The notes beneath the pieces were generated by a model. The model was not told the origin of the DNA. It ran no database searches and saw only the letters and a list, made by a program, of their open reading frames with translations. The translations under genes were made by a program, and so were the position numbers. Positions 55,995-64,000 of a stretch of 64,000 nt of DNA are shown here, piece by piece. Every line of letters begins with the position of its first letter. The first letter of the stretch is position 1. Source of the stretch: Collinsella sp. (lineage in GTDB: Bacteria; Actinomycetota; Coriobacteriia; Coriobacteriales; Coriobacteriaceae); assembly GCA_019414345.1 (NCBI GenBank), contig DXMF01000002.1:10935-74934 (forward strand). The letters are read 5' to 3'.

Positions 55995-58763
55995 ATGCTG
56001 ATGCTCAAAACCGTCACGGTACTCGAAGCCATCTCCAAGCGCCGCCGCACGGCGCGCCCTGCCGCTCATACCGGCCTATCCAAGAACACCATATTCGCCG
56101 CCACCCATAGTGCCGAGGACGCCCTCGTACTGCTTGACGCCACGGCAAACGGCCTCACCGTCGAGCAGGCAACTGAGCGCCTGAACGCCGTCGGCCCCAA
56201 CACCATCGAGGCAACGACCAAAACGCTCGCCCGCCGCATCGCCGACGCGTTCATCGATCCCTTCGCCGGCATCCTCGCCGCGCTCGCGCTGGTCTCGCTC
56301 TACATCGACGTGCTCGCCGTACCCGAGCCGCAGCGCGACCCCTCCACGGTCATCGTCATCGGCATCATGCTGCTGGTATCGGGCGGTATGAAGTTTATCC
56401 AGGAAGCCCGCAGCGGCAATGCGGCCGAGGCCCTTAAGGACCTGGTCTCCAACACTTGCACCGCCCTGCGCGACGGCGGGCGCATCGAGATCCCCTTCGA
56501 CGAGCTCGTCCCCGGCGATGTAATCCGCCTCTCTGCCGGCGATATGGTGCCAGCAGACGCCCGCATCATCACCGCGCGCGACCTGTTTGTGATCGAGTCC
56601 GCACTCACCGGCGAGAGCGAGGCCGTCGAGAAGACCACCGCCGTCACCGTCGTCGAGGGCGCCGACGGCTCCGCACTGCCACTCTCTGCCTGCAAGAACA
56701 TCGTCTTTACCGGCACCTCCGTGCAAAACGGCGCCGCCATGGCGCTTGTCGTTGCCACCGGCTCGGACACCTACCTGGGCGGCATCGCCAAGATGCTCAA
56801 CGGGCGCGGCGAAAAAAGCGCGTTTGACCGCGGCGTCTCGAGCGTCTCCATGCTGCTGGTGCGCCTGATGCTCGTTATGGCGCCGGCCGTCTTTGCCATC
56901 AACGCCGCCACCAAGGGCAACGTCATCGACGCGCTGCTGTTCGCCACGAGCGTGGCCGTGGGCATCACGCCGCAGATGCTTCCCGTCATCGTGACCACGA
57001 GCCTGTCGCAGGGCGCCAAGGACCTCGCCCGTCGCCAGGTTATCGTCAAGGAGCTGCCGGCGATTCAAAACCTCGGAGCGATGGACGTCCTGTGCTGCGA
57101 CAAGACCGGCACCCTCACCGAAGACCGCATCGTGCTCGAGCGCTACCTCAACACCGATGGCAACGAGGACGCGCGCGTGCTGCGCCATGCGTTTTTGAAC
57201 AGCTTCTTCCAGACCGGCCTCAAAAATCTTATCGACCTGGCCGTAATCGACCGTGCCGATGTGACACCCTCGACCGTCGCACCCGATTCCATGCTGGGCC
57301 AGAGCCTGCGCGACCGCTACACCAAGGTCGACGAGGTTCCCTTCGATTTCTCGCGCCGTCGCCTGAGCGTAGTTGTCGCCGACGCCCAAGGCAAAACCCA
57401 GATGGTTACCAAGGGCGCCGCCGAGGAAATGCTCGAGATCTGCTCCTTTGTCGAGATCGATGGCATCGCTCAGCCGCTCACCGACGAGAAGCTCGCCCAG
57501 ATTCGCAAGCAGATCGCCGGACTTAACGCCGAGGGCCTACGCGTAATTGCCGTGGCGCAGAAGACCAATCCGCGCTGCGTGGGCGAGTTTGGCATCGCCG
57601 ACGAGTGCGACATGGTGCTGATGGGCTTTTTGGCCTTCCTCGATCCGCCCAAAGCAAGTGCCGCGGGCGCCGTCGCCACCCTCGAGGCCAAGGGCGTGGC
57701 GGTCAAGGTCCTAACCGGCGACAACGACCGCGTCGCCGCCACCGTCTGCGAGCAGATTGGTATCGATGCGAGCAACGTCTTGCTCGGCTCCGAGATCGAT
57801 GCGCTCGATGACGCCGAACTTGCCGAGCGCGCCGAGAAAACCCACCTCTTCACCAAGCTCTCGCCGCTGCAGAAGGCGCGCCTGGTACGTGTCATGCGCG
57901 AGATGCTCGGCCACACCGTGGGCTTTATGGGCGACGGCATCAACGACGCCGCCGCCATGCGTGCGAGCGATTGCGGCATCTCGGTCGATTCGGCCGTCGA
58001 TATTGCCAAGGAATCCGCCGATATCATCTTGCTTCAGAAGGACCTGGGCGTGCTCGAGCGCGGCATCATCGAAGGCCGCCGCACTTACGGCAACCTGCTC
58101 AAGTACCTCAAGACCACGGTGAGCTCCAACTTTGGCAATGTGCTGTCCGTGACCGTCGCGAGCCTGTTCTTGCCGTTTTTGCCCATGAGCGCCCTGCAGC
58201 TGGTACTGCTGTCGCTGGTCTACGAGATCGTGTGCATCGCACTGCCGTGGGACACCGTCGATGACGCCTGGACTGCCCGCCCGCGTGCCTGGGACGCCGC
58301 GTCCATCAAGGGCTTTATGCTCGAGCTGGGCCCCGTGAGCTCGCTGTTTGACATCGTGACCTTCGCCGCGCTCTTCTTTGTCGTGTGCCCCGCCGCCGTG
58401 GACGCAAGCTGGTCCGAGCTTGCCGCTGCGGGCGACGTCACGGGTATGGCGACCTTTGCTGCGCTCTTCCAGAGCGGCTGGTTTGTCGAGTCCATGTGGT
58501 CGCAGACACTCGTGGTCCACATGTTGCGCTCCCCGCATCTGCCGAGCCCGCGCGACCACGCCGCGCCCGCATTGTGCGTTCTTACCGTGCTGGGCCTGGC
58601 GCTCGTCACCTGGCTGCCGGCAAGCCCCATCGCCGATGCGCTCGGCCTCATGGCACTGCCCGCGAGCTTTTTCGCGCTGCTCGTCGGCATCGTCACCGCC
58701 TACATCGCGCTCACTCAGCTGGCAAAGCGCCGCTACATTGCACGCCACGGCGAGCTGCTGTAG
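55995..58763 (+). CDS. mgtA: Magnesium-translocating P-type ATPase (MgtA/MgtB-like)
   Basis: A 922-residue P3B ATPase importing Mg2+. N-terminal cytoplasmic part, TM1-2, actuator with LTGESEAVEK, phosphorylation motif CDKTGTLTED, KGA in the nucleotide domain, hinge MGDGINDAAAMRASDCGISVDSAVDIAKE, and six C-terminal TM segments. Start ATG 55995 follows AAGGAGGA. It follows a long 5' region (55784-55994) that may contain a Mg2+-responsive leader. The 437-bp gap 55558-55994 holds only these leader features. Confidence 0.95.
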   Translation: MLMLKTVTVLEAISKRRRTARPAAHTGLSKNTIFAATHSAEDALVLLDATANGLTVEQATERLNAVGPNTIEATTKTLARRIADAFIDPFAGILAALALVSLYIDVLAVPEPQRDPSTVIVIGIMLLVSGGMKFIQEARSGNAAEALKDLVSNTCTALRDGGRIEIPFDELVPGDVIRLSAGDMVPADARIITARDLFVIESALTGESEAVEKTTAVTVVEGADGSALPLSACKNIVFTGTSVQNGAAMALVVATGSDTYLGGIAKMLNGRGEKSAFDRGVSSVSMLLVRLMLVMAPAVFAINAATKGNVIDALLFATSVAVGITPQMLPVIVTTSLSQGAKDLARRQVIVKELPAIQNLGAMDVLCCDKTGTLTEDRIVLERYLNTDGNEDARVLRHAFLNSFFQTGLKNLIDLAVIDRADVTPSTVAPDSMLGQSLRDRYTKVDEVPFDFSRRRLSVVVADAQGKTQMVTKGAAEEMLEICSFVEIDGIAQPLTDEKLAQIRKQIAGLNAEGLRVIAVAQKTNPRCVGEFGIADECDMVLMGFLAFLDPPKASAAGAVATLEAKGVAVKVLTGDNDRVAATVCEQIGIDASNVLLGSEIDALDDAELAERAEKTHLFTKLSPLQKARLVRVMREMLGHTVGFMGDGINDAAAMRASDCGISVDSAVDIAKESADIILLQKDLGVLERGIIEGRRTYGNLLKYLKTTVSSNFGNVLSVTVASLFLPFLPMSALQLVLLSLVYEIVCIALPWDTVDDAWTARPRAWDAASIKGFMLELGPVSSLFDIVTFAALFFVVCPAAVDASWSELAAAGDVTGMATFAALFQSGWFVESMWSQTLVVHMLRSPHLPSPRDHAAPALCVLTVLGLALVTWLPASPIADALGLMALPASFFALLVGIVTAYIALTQLAKRRYIARHGELL

Positions 58764-58863
58764 CAAGCAGACGGAAAACACCCTGCCAGTTGCCGTTGCC
58801 ACTACCACAGCTGCCAACGCCGCTGCCGTTGCCTCTGCCGCCGCCGCAGTCTATCCCCCCAGC

Positions 58864-58930
58864 AGTTGCGGTGGAATAGTTCCTGTTTAAAGCCCCGTGA
58901 CTTTAATTTAGGGACTATTCCACCGCAACT
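58864..58930. repeat. 17-bp perfect palindrome between mgtA and the LuxR gene
   Basis: Arms AGTTGCGGTGGAATAGT and complement around 33 nt. Upstream, 58793-58850 is a GCC/GTT-rich low-complexity tract. The element lies at the convergent ends of mgtA and the luxR-type gene. No T tract, so its terminator role is unclear. Confidence 0.6.
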
Positions 58931-58944
58931 TATTGGGAGATTAG

Positions 58945-60488
58945 CTAGTCCTTGGGTGTCCAGGACCAGAAGAAGTTGATGAGGGCCACGCGCGAGGCGG
59001 TGCCGGTCTTTTTGTTGATCGAGGAAATGTGACGATAGAGCGTGGAGCGCGAAAGGAAGAGCGTTGTGGCGATGTCCTGAACGCTCTGGTCCGAAACGAC
59101 CAAGACCTCAAGAATATCGCGCTCGCGCTCCGTAAGCCCAAAGGTGGCGACGAAGGCATCGAGGCGCTCATCGGACGTGAGCTCCGCTGCCTCCACGGGC
59201 TCAGGGTCGGAGCATGTGGGCGCAAGATCCCCACCAAGATCGTCGGTGGCAAGCGGCAGTCCGTCCCGCATCGCGGCATCATCGGCTCGTTGCCCCAACT
59301 GCCCCAGCAGCGTAATCGCAATGCCCACAAACATCACGAGCGCCGCACCGACCGCAGCCAGCACATTTTGACTCGAGATAATCGCCACTGCCGGCGCCGT
59401 CACGAACATCGAGCACACGTTGTTGACGACGCGACCCATGCACGGCCAAAAATATGACCAGCGCGCATAGAGCGAGACGGCGGCATATTTTGTGGTAAAG
59501 AACACCACGAAAAAGCCCGAGCCCAGATAAAAGATGATCGTGGCAGCAAGCTCGTTGCCGCCATTGCCATCGACGATGAGCACAAAGAACGAAAGCGTGG
59601 ACAGTATGGCGGCCATGTCATGCCGATATTCATATACGAGCGGCCGTGCAGGTCAAATAGTGCGCCAGCGACCAACGAGCTCACGACAAGCAGCAGGCGC
59701 GGCCAATCGCCCAAATCGACGGTTCCGACAGCATGCAGGGTCGTGAAGCCCGCGTTGAGAGCGGCGAATACGCTGGAAAGATACGCCGTCGCCACGGTCA
59801 GGCGAACTACGGCGCGACGGAATGCCGCCTTTGCCTCGGGATCGTCATGCCACTTGGCGCCATATTCCAGAGCATCTACCGAAAGCCCGGCAGCACTGGG
59901 TTCAAAGCTGGGATCGGACTCGTCGCGCAGCTTGGCGCGTCGGGCACCGTGGAGCAACGCCACCTGCGCGATCGCACAGACGACCAGAACAGCCTGCTGA
60001 GGAATGCCGACAGGCATCACCATGTGGTTGAGAACCTGCACCAGAACGCCCATGGCGTAAGAAAGTGCGGCGGCGCGCGCCAAGCAGGGCGTTCGCGCAA
60101 AGCGCCTCGCAAAATTTGCATGAGCAGTCGATCCGCAGTAGCCCAGCGCGCAGCACGCCACCAAACCGCCGGCAATTACCACCTCAACCTGAACCGCCAT
60201 AATCAACAGCAGCAATGCCGCCACCAGCAAAACGCCCGTGACGTCACTCGTTGCGTCGATAGCATGGGGACGGCGATAGTACAGAATGGGACGCACAAAA
60301 AAGCCAATCACGCTCGCGCCGATGACAAGGCTCTCATAAATAACGACCTCGTTCGGAGACACGAACTCGGCCATGCGCACATCAAAAAGATACTCGCACG
60401 CCAAAAACGTGAAGAAGAACAGCGCCAGGCATATAATCTCCCGAATGCCCCGACGCAAATATGCGATTGTGTCTCCCATGCCCCTCAT
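58945..60488 (-). pseudogene. Membrane-bound LuxR-family regulator, frameshifted
   Basis: Two overlapping frames make one protein of about 515 residues: an N-terminal part (start near 60488, after GGGGG) with about ten to twelve membrane segments of MFS-like character and a C-terminal LuxR helix-turn-helix (LTERERDILEVLVVSDQSVQDIA, split over about 25 residues near the end). The break lies at 59614-59621, where CATG is duplicated within 9 bases (CATGACATGG on the coding strand); the downstream frame resumes at MAAILSTLSFF. Such 12-TM LuxR regulators are numerous in Coriobacteriia. The frameshift may be real, phase-variable or a sequence error. Confidence 0.75.
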
Positions 60489-60672
60489 GGTTAACCCCCA
60501 GCCGCTCAATTGTCTGGAAATCTATTTTAATAAAGAACCAGTCTCAATATCGAAGCCAGGCTCGAAATGCTGCCAATTCGACCCCAGCCGTCCACATCAC
60601 GCCGCGATTTTGAGCCGCATGGACCAGAAGGGACACGCGCGATCTCTAGCTTGGCCAGGAGTGTCTCCAACT

Positions 60673-60769
60673 ACCACTCATTTAAGTACGTCCCCAATGA
60701 GTGGCCCAATGAGTGGCCGAAGGGTGTCCCCGGCGACTAGTCGTTTAAGAACGTCCCCAACGACTAATC
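60673..60769. repeat. GTCCCC-loop hairpins (family A, copies 9-10)
   Basis: 60673-60704: CCACTCATT-TAAGTACGTCCCC-AATGAGTGG, followed by a partial second closing arm. 60733-60769: GACTAGTCGTT-TAAGAACGTCCCC-AACGACTA. The stem bases differ on both sides between the two while the loop is constant. The gap 60510-60887 holds only these. Confidence 0.78.
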
Positions 60770-60887
60770 AAAAATGGGCCATGTGTCCCAGTTGTGGAGA
60801 CTCCTTGAGCCGTCTGGGTATCGCGAAGGATCGCGCACTCCCCCATCATCAAAAGTGACACACGCTACCAGTTGATGGGAGGCAGCC

Positions 60888-61625
60888 ATGGGCTTCTTTG
60901 ACAAGATGTTTGAGAAGAAAGAGTGCGCGATTTGCGGTACCGAGCTGGGACTTCTAGGTAAGACAAAAATCAATGAGGGCTACCTGTGCAAAGAGTGCGC
61001 CGGCAAGCTCTCCCCCTACTTCCACGGCTATCGCTCCAGCACCGCGGACGATATCCGTGAGCAACTCGCCTACCGCGAGGCCAATGCCGAGCGCTTGGCG
61101 TCGTTCAACCCCACGCGTACGCTTTCTGCCGGGCGCACCAATATTATGCTCGATGAGGACGCGGGCCTGCTGATCATCACTTCGCAGAGCCGCTGGCGCG
61201 ACGCCAATCCCGACATCATCGAGTTCTCGCAGGTACTCGGCTGCGATATGGATATCGACGAGCAGCGCACCGAGATCTATCGCGAGACCAAGGACGGCGA
61301 GCGCGAGAGCTACAACCCGCCGCGCTACGACCTGGATTACGACTTTAATCTGACCATCCATGTCAACACGCCGTACTTTACCGAGATCAACCTGCGCGTG
61401 AACGACTCCACCATCGATCAGCGCGGCTCCATCGAATACCGCGAGGCCAAGCGCCAGGCAACCGAGGTCCGCGATGCGCTGGTGCAGCTGCGCCAGGAGA
61501 CGCGCGACAGCGTCGTGGCCGCCAAGGCCCCCAAGACCGCGGTGACCTGCCCCTTCTGCGGAGCCACCACCATTCCCGATGCCAGCGGGCGCTGCGAATA
61601 CTGCGGCGGCGCCATCGGCGCATAG
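60888..61625 (+). CDS. DUF4428 zinc-ribbon protein
   Basis: A 245-residue protein with two zinc ribbons: N-terminal CAICGTEL...CKECAGKL (DUF4428 type, residues 12-45) and C-terminal CPFCGAT...CEYCGGAI (220-240). The middle (about 75-190) is a beta-rich domain of the kind seen in stress-related YdjH/DUF4428 proteins. It has no membrane segment. RBS GGGAGG precedes ATG 60888. First gene of a cluster with a zinc-ribbon membrane protein and an SPFH protein. Confidence 0.82.
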   Translation: MGFFDKMFEKKECAICGTELGLLGKTKINEGYLCKECAGKLSPYFHGYRSSTADDIREQLAYREANAERLASFNPTRTLSAGRTNIMLDEDAGLLIITSQSRWRDANPDIIEFSQVLGCDMDIDEQRTEIYRETKDGERESYNPPRYDLDYDFNLTIHVNTPYFTEINLRVNDSTIDQRGSIEYREAKRQATEVRDALVQLRQETRDSVVAAKAPKTAVTCPFCGATTIPDASGRCEYCGGAIGA

Positions 61626-61649
61626 CACCCGGCACGGAAAGGACCGACC

Positions 61650-62972
61650 ATGGCCTTCGAGAGCGTTAACTATCAGTGCCCTGCCTGCGGTGGCCCCCTG
61701 CATTTTGCCAGCGCCGAGCAAAAGCTCGTCTGCGACTACTGTGACTCGCGCTTTGAAGTCGAAGAAGTCGAGGCCCTCTATCGCGAGCGCCAGGACAAGG
61801 CAGATGCCAAAGCCGATGCCGCAGCCGCGGCTCCCAAACCTGCTGCCGACGATGCCGTGCAGGAGCTCGCCCAAAACGCCGGCTACATCTGCTCGTCGTG
61901 CGGCGCCGAGCTCGTGTCCGACGGCACCGTCGCCGTCACCACCTGCCCGTACTGCGGCAACTCCGCCGTGGCGCCCGGCCAGCTCTCTGGCGACTTCTCG
62001 CCCGACCTGGTGATTCCGTTTAAACTCGGACGCGACGATGTCATGACCGCACTCAAGGAGCACTACAAGGGCAAGATCCTGCTGCCCAAGAGCTTTGTCA
62101 CCGGCAACCACATCGACGAGGTCCAAGGTGTCTACGTGCCGTTTTGGCTCTACGGCGCCCGCGTTGACGGCGAAGTATACTTTGACGCGACCAACGAGAC
62201 CGTGACCGAGGAATCCGATCGCACCGTCACGACCACCGACCACTACGATGCCTATCGCAAGGGCAATATCTCGTTTAAGCGCGTGCCCGTCGACGGATCG
62301 TCCAAGATGCCCGACGGCCACATGGACGCCATCGAGCCGTTTGACTACGACGCACTGCGTCCGTTCTCAGTCGCATATATGCCCGGCTACATCGCCAACC
62401 GTTACGACGAGGACTGCGAGACCTGCAAGGCGCGCGCCGAGCGCCGTATGGAAGAAAGCACGATCTCGGCCCTGCGCGAGACCGTCGTCGACGAATACGA
62501 CGATGCCACGGTCGAAAGCAAGCAGCTCGACTACACCTGGGAAGACAGCGACTACGCCCTGTTCCCCGTCTGGATGCTCTCCACCTCGTGGAACGGCAAG
62601 AGCTACCTGTTTGCCATGAACGGTCAGACCGGCCGCTTGGTCGGCGAGCTCCCCTGCTCCAAGCCCAAGCTCGCCATCGCCTCGGTGCTGTTCTTTATGA
62701 TCGGATTTATCCTCTCCCAGATTCTCTTTATGGGGGAATACGCCTTCGATCCGGATTACCTCGCCTTTGATATCAAGGGCATCCTCATCAACGTCATCGC
62801 GCCGCTGATCATCGTGATTATCGGAGACGTGCTGCTGGTAGGCCAGCTCAAGACGGCCAACGAAGCAACCTGCGCCGATGAGTATTGTGGCGAGCTCGAC
62901 CTGACCGAGAAGCACGACACCTTCAGCCACACCGAGACCACCGTTGTCATGAAAGACGACAAGGACGACTAA
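61650..62972 (+). CDS. TFIIB-type zinc-ribbon membrane protein (YdjG-like)
   Basis: A 440-residue protein with two zinc ribbons (CPACGGPL...CDYCDSRF at 11-31; CSSCGAEL...CPYCGNSA at 83-106), a middle domain with FWLYGARVDGEVYFDA, and two C-terminal membrane helices (about 345-365 and 380-405) before a charged tail. RBS GGAAAGG. B. subtilis YdjG has the same plan. It probably sits at the membrane surface with the SPFH protein encoded next. Confidence 0.85.
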   Translation: MAFESVNYQCPACGGPLHFASAEQKLVCDYCDSRFEVEEVEALYRERQDKADAKADAAAAAPKPAADDAVQELAQNAGYICSSCGAELVSDGTVAVTTCPYCGNSAVAPGQLSGDFSPDLVIPFKLGRDDVMTALKEHYKGKILLPKSFVTGNHIDEVQGVYVPFWLYGARVDGEVYFDATNETVTEESDRTVTTTDHYDAYRKGNISFKRVPVDGSSKMPDGHMDAIEPFDYDALRPFSVAYMPGYIANRYDEDCETCKARAERRMEESTISALRETVVDEYDDATVESKQLDYTWEDSDYALFPVWMLSTSWNGKSYLFAMNGQTGRLVGELPCSKPKLAIASVLFFMIGFILSQILFMGEYAFDPDYLAFDIKGILINVIAPLIIVIIGDVLLVGQLKTANEATCADEYCGELDLTEKHDTFSHTETTVVMKDDKDD

Positions 62973-63020
62973 GCAATCCAACCAATACCACCCGGCCTTT
63001 GACGAGAAAGGAAGATTACC

Positions 63021-64000
63021 ATGGGACTCTTGAAAGCTGGATTGGGAGCTGCCGGCGGCGTCATGGCCGACCAGTGGAAGGAATTTATCTATTGCGAATC
63101 GATGCCTGCTGACGTCTTGGCCTGCAAGGGCAGCAAACGCACCGGTGGCCGCAGCTCCAACACGCGCGGCGAGGACAACGTCATCTCCAACGGCTCGGTC
63201 ATCGCCGTCAACGACGGCCAGGGCATGCTCGTGGTGCAAAACGGCAAGATCATCGAAGTCGCGCTGGAGCCCGGTGAGTTCGTCTTCGATTCCGGCAGCG
63301 AGCCGAGCGTCTTTAGCGGCAACCTGGGCGACTCCATCAAGGAGACCTTCGCCAATATCGGCAGCCGCTTTACCTTTGGCGGCGACGCGGGCAAAGACCA
63401 GCGCGTCTACTTCATCAACACCAAGGAGATCATCGGCAACAAGTACGGCACCGCCTCGCCCGTGCCCTTCCGCGTGGTCGATAACAACATTGGCCTGGAC
63501 GTCGACATCTCCGTGCGCTGCAACGGCGAGTATTCGTATCGCATCACCAACCCGCTGCTGTTCTACACCAACGTGTGCGGCAACGTGACCGATAGCTATA
63601 CGCGCGACAAGATCGACAGCCAGCTTAAGTCCGAGCTGCTCACCGCCCTGCAGCCCGCCTTTGCCAAGATTTCGGAGATGGGCATCCGCTACAGCGCCAT
63701 CCCCGGCCACACCACCGAGCTCGCCCGCGCGCTCAACGAGGTCCTCTCTGCCGACTGGCGTGACCTGCGCGGCGTTGAGATCGTAAGCTTTGGCGTCAAC
63801 TCCATCGCCGCCTCACAAGAAGACGAGCAGATGATCAAGGACCTGCAGAAAGCCGCGGTCATGCGCGATCCCACCATGGCGGCAGCCAACATCGCCAGCG
63901 CCCAGAGCGATGCGATGCGCGCGGCAGCCGCCAACCCCAACGGCGCGATGGCAGGCTTTATGGGCATGGGCATGGCAGGTGGCATGGGCGGCATGAACGC
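63021..64000 (+). CDS. SPFH-domain protein (YdjI-like), 3' end cut by the window
   Basis: At least 326 residues, truncated by the window end. Family resemblance to YdjI / 'virion core protein' SPFH proteins: FIYCESMPADVLACKG near the start, an SPFH/band-7 region (about 60-240; QRVYFINTKEI, PVPFRVVDNN), then a helical part and a Gly/Met-rich segment at the cut. ATG 63021 follows GAAAGGAAG. With the two preceding zinc-ribbon proteins it resembles the ydjG-ydjH-ydjI group, which in Bacillus works with a PspA homologue in membrane stress. No pspA-like gene is visible within the window. Confidence 0.88.
   Translation, partial: MGLLKAGLGAAGGVMADQWKEFIYCESMPADVLACKGSKRTGGRSSNTRGEDNVISNGSVIAVNDGQGMLVVQNGKIIEVALEPGEFVFDSGSEPSVFSGNLGDSIKETFANIGSRFTFGGDAGKDQRVYFINTKEIIGNKYGTASPVPFRVVDNNIGLDVDISVRCNGEYSYRITNPLLFYTNVCGNVTDSYTRDKIDSQLKSELLTALQPAFAKISEMGIRYSAIPGHTTELARALNEVLSADWRDLRGVEIVSFGVNSIAASQEDEQMIKDLQKAAVMRDPTMAAANIASAQSDAMRAAAANPNGAMAGFMGMGMAGGMGGMN

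Noticed and set aside
58793..58850. Coding extension or microsatellite-regulated gene
   Set aside because: The GCC/GTT-rich tract follows the mgtA stop, has no start or ribosome site, and belongs to no conserved frame.

Overview
The window looks like a piece of the chromosome of a high-GC Gram-positive gut bacterium of the class Coriobacteriia, most likely Collinsella or a close relative. This is inferred from gene content, not from a database match. The signs are a PstP / SEDS-PBP / PknB cell-wall cluster, an actinobacterial dnaK-grpE-dnaJ-hspR operon, several mannose-family PTS operons, hydrogenase maturation genes, a membrane-bound LuxR regulator and a high density of palindromic intergenic repeats. 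Genes are densely packed, mostly in short operons. I see no insertion sequence, prophage or CRISPR array.

Layout: 1-5.8 kb, PP2C phosphatase (cut by the window start), a natural SEDS-transpeptidase fusion and PknB with PASTA repeats. 5.8-6.4 kb, tRNA-Arg(CCT) with partial tRNA copies beside it. 6.4-9.8 kb (minus), mannose-type PTS operon IIAB-IIC-IID-ManO. 10.1-15.4 kb, hypA, a large iron-sulfur/FAD oxidoreductase, and a divergent tetR followed by a DUF5692 membrane protein. 15.7-18.6 kb, an anchored unknown protein and a DUF4143-type ATPase behind a 24-bp palindrome. 19.2-23.8 kb, a second four-protein PTS with a class II aldolase and divergent DeoR regulator. 23.8-26.5 kb, clpB. 26.7-28.8 kb, two unknown exported proteins among palindromic repeats. 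28.8-31.1 kb, an aconitase-family hydratase. 31.4-35.7 kb, the dnaK operon with hspR. 36.2 kb, a small ferredoxin. 36.7-40.5 kb, NAD synthesis operon nadA-nadB-nadC-niaR. 41-43 kb, a LytTR/GHKL two-component pair. 43.8-50.2 kb, thioredoxin and the nickel/hydrogenase cluster (small helical protein, nikR, hypF, hypC, hypD, hypE). 50.3-55.6 kb, HAD phosphatase, lipoprotein, PTS IIA-Glc, a low-GC Fic protein and pyrE. 56-58.8 kb, an Mg2+ P-type ATPase preceded by a 23-codon leader reading frame. 58.9-60.5 kb, a frameshifted membrane LuxR regulator. 60.9-64 kb, a zinc-ribbon/SPFH cluster resembling Bacillus ydjG-ydjI, cut by the window end.

The most unusual content lies between genes. One element of about 115-150 nt is present in four full copies plus one partial copy. 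It has a constant head (GACGCTGC), a tail beginning TCGCTG, constant internal blocks, and stems whose sequence differs between copies while remaining fully paired. Three full copies start at or just after a stop codon (niaR, the 51.5-kb lipoprotein, pyrE) and the partial copy follows hypD. This is what a conserved structured RNA or a mobile RNA-like element would look like. A second group of smaller hairpins has constant loops (often ending in GTCCCC) and covarying stems, as expected of REP/REPIN-type non-autonomous elements. A third family has GGAAA...TTTCC stems. Regulatory palindromes can be proposed for the heat-shock genes (an element shared by clpB and dnaK), tetR, deoR, nadA, fic and the ATPase gene.
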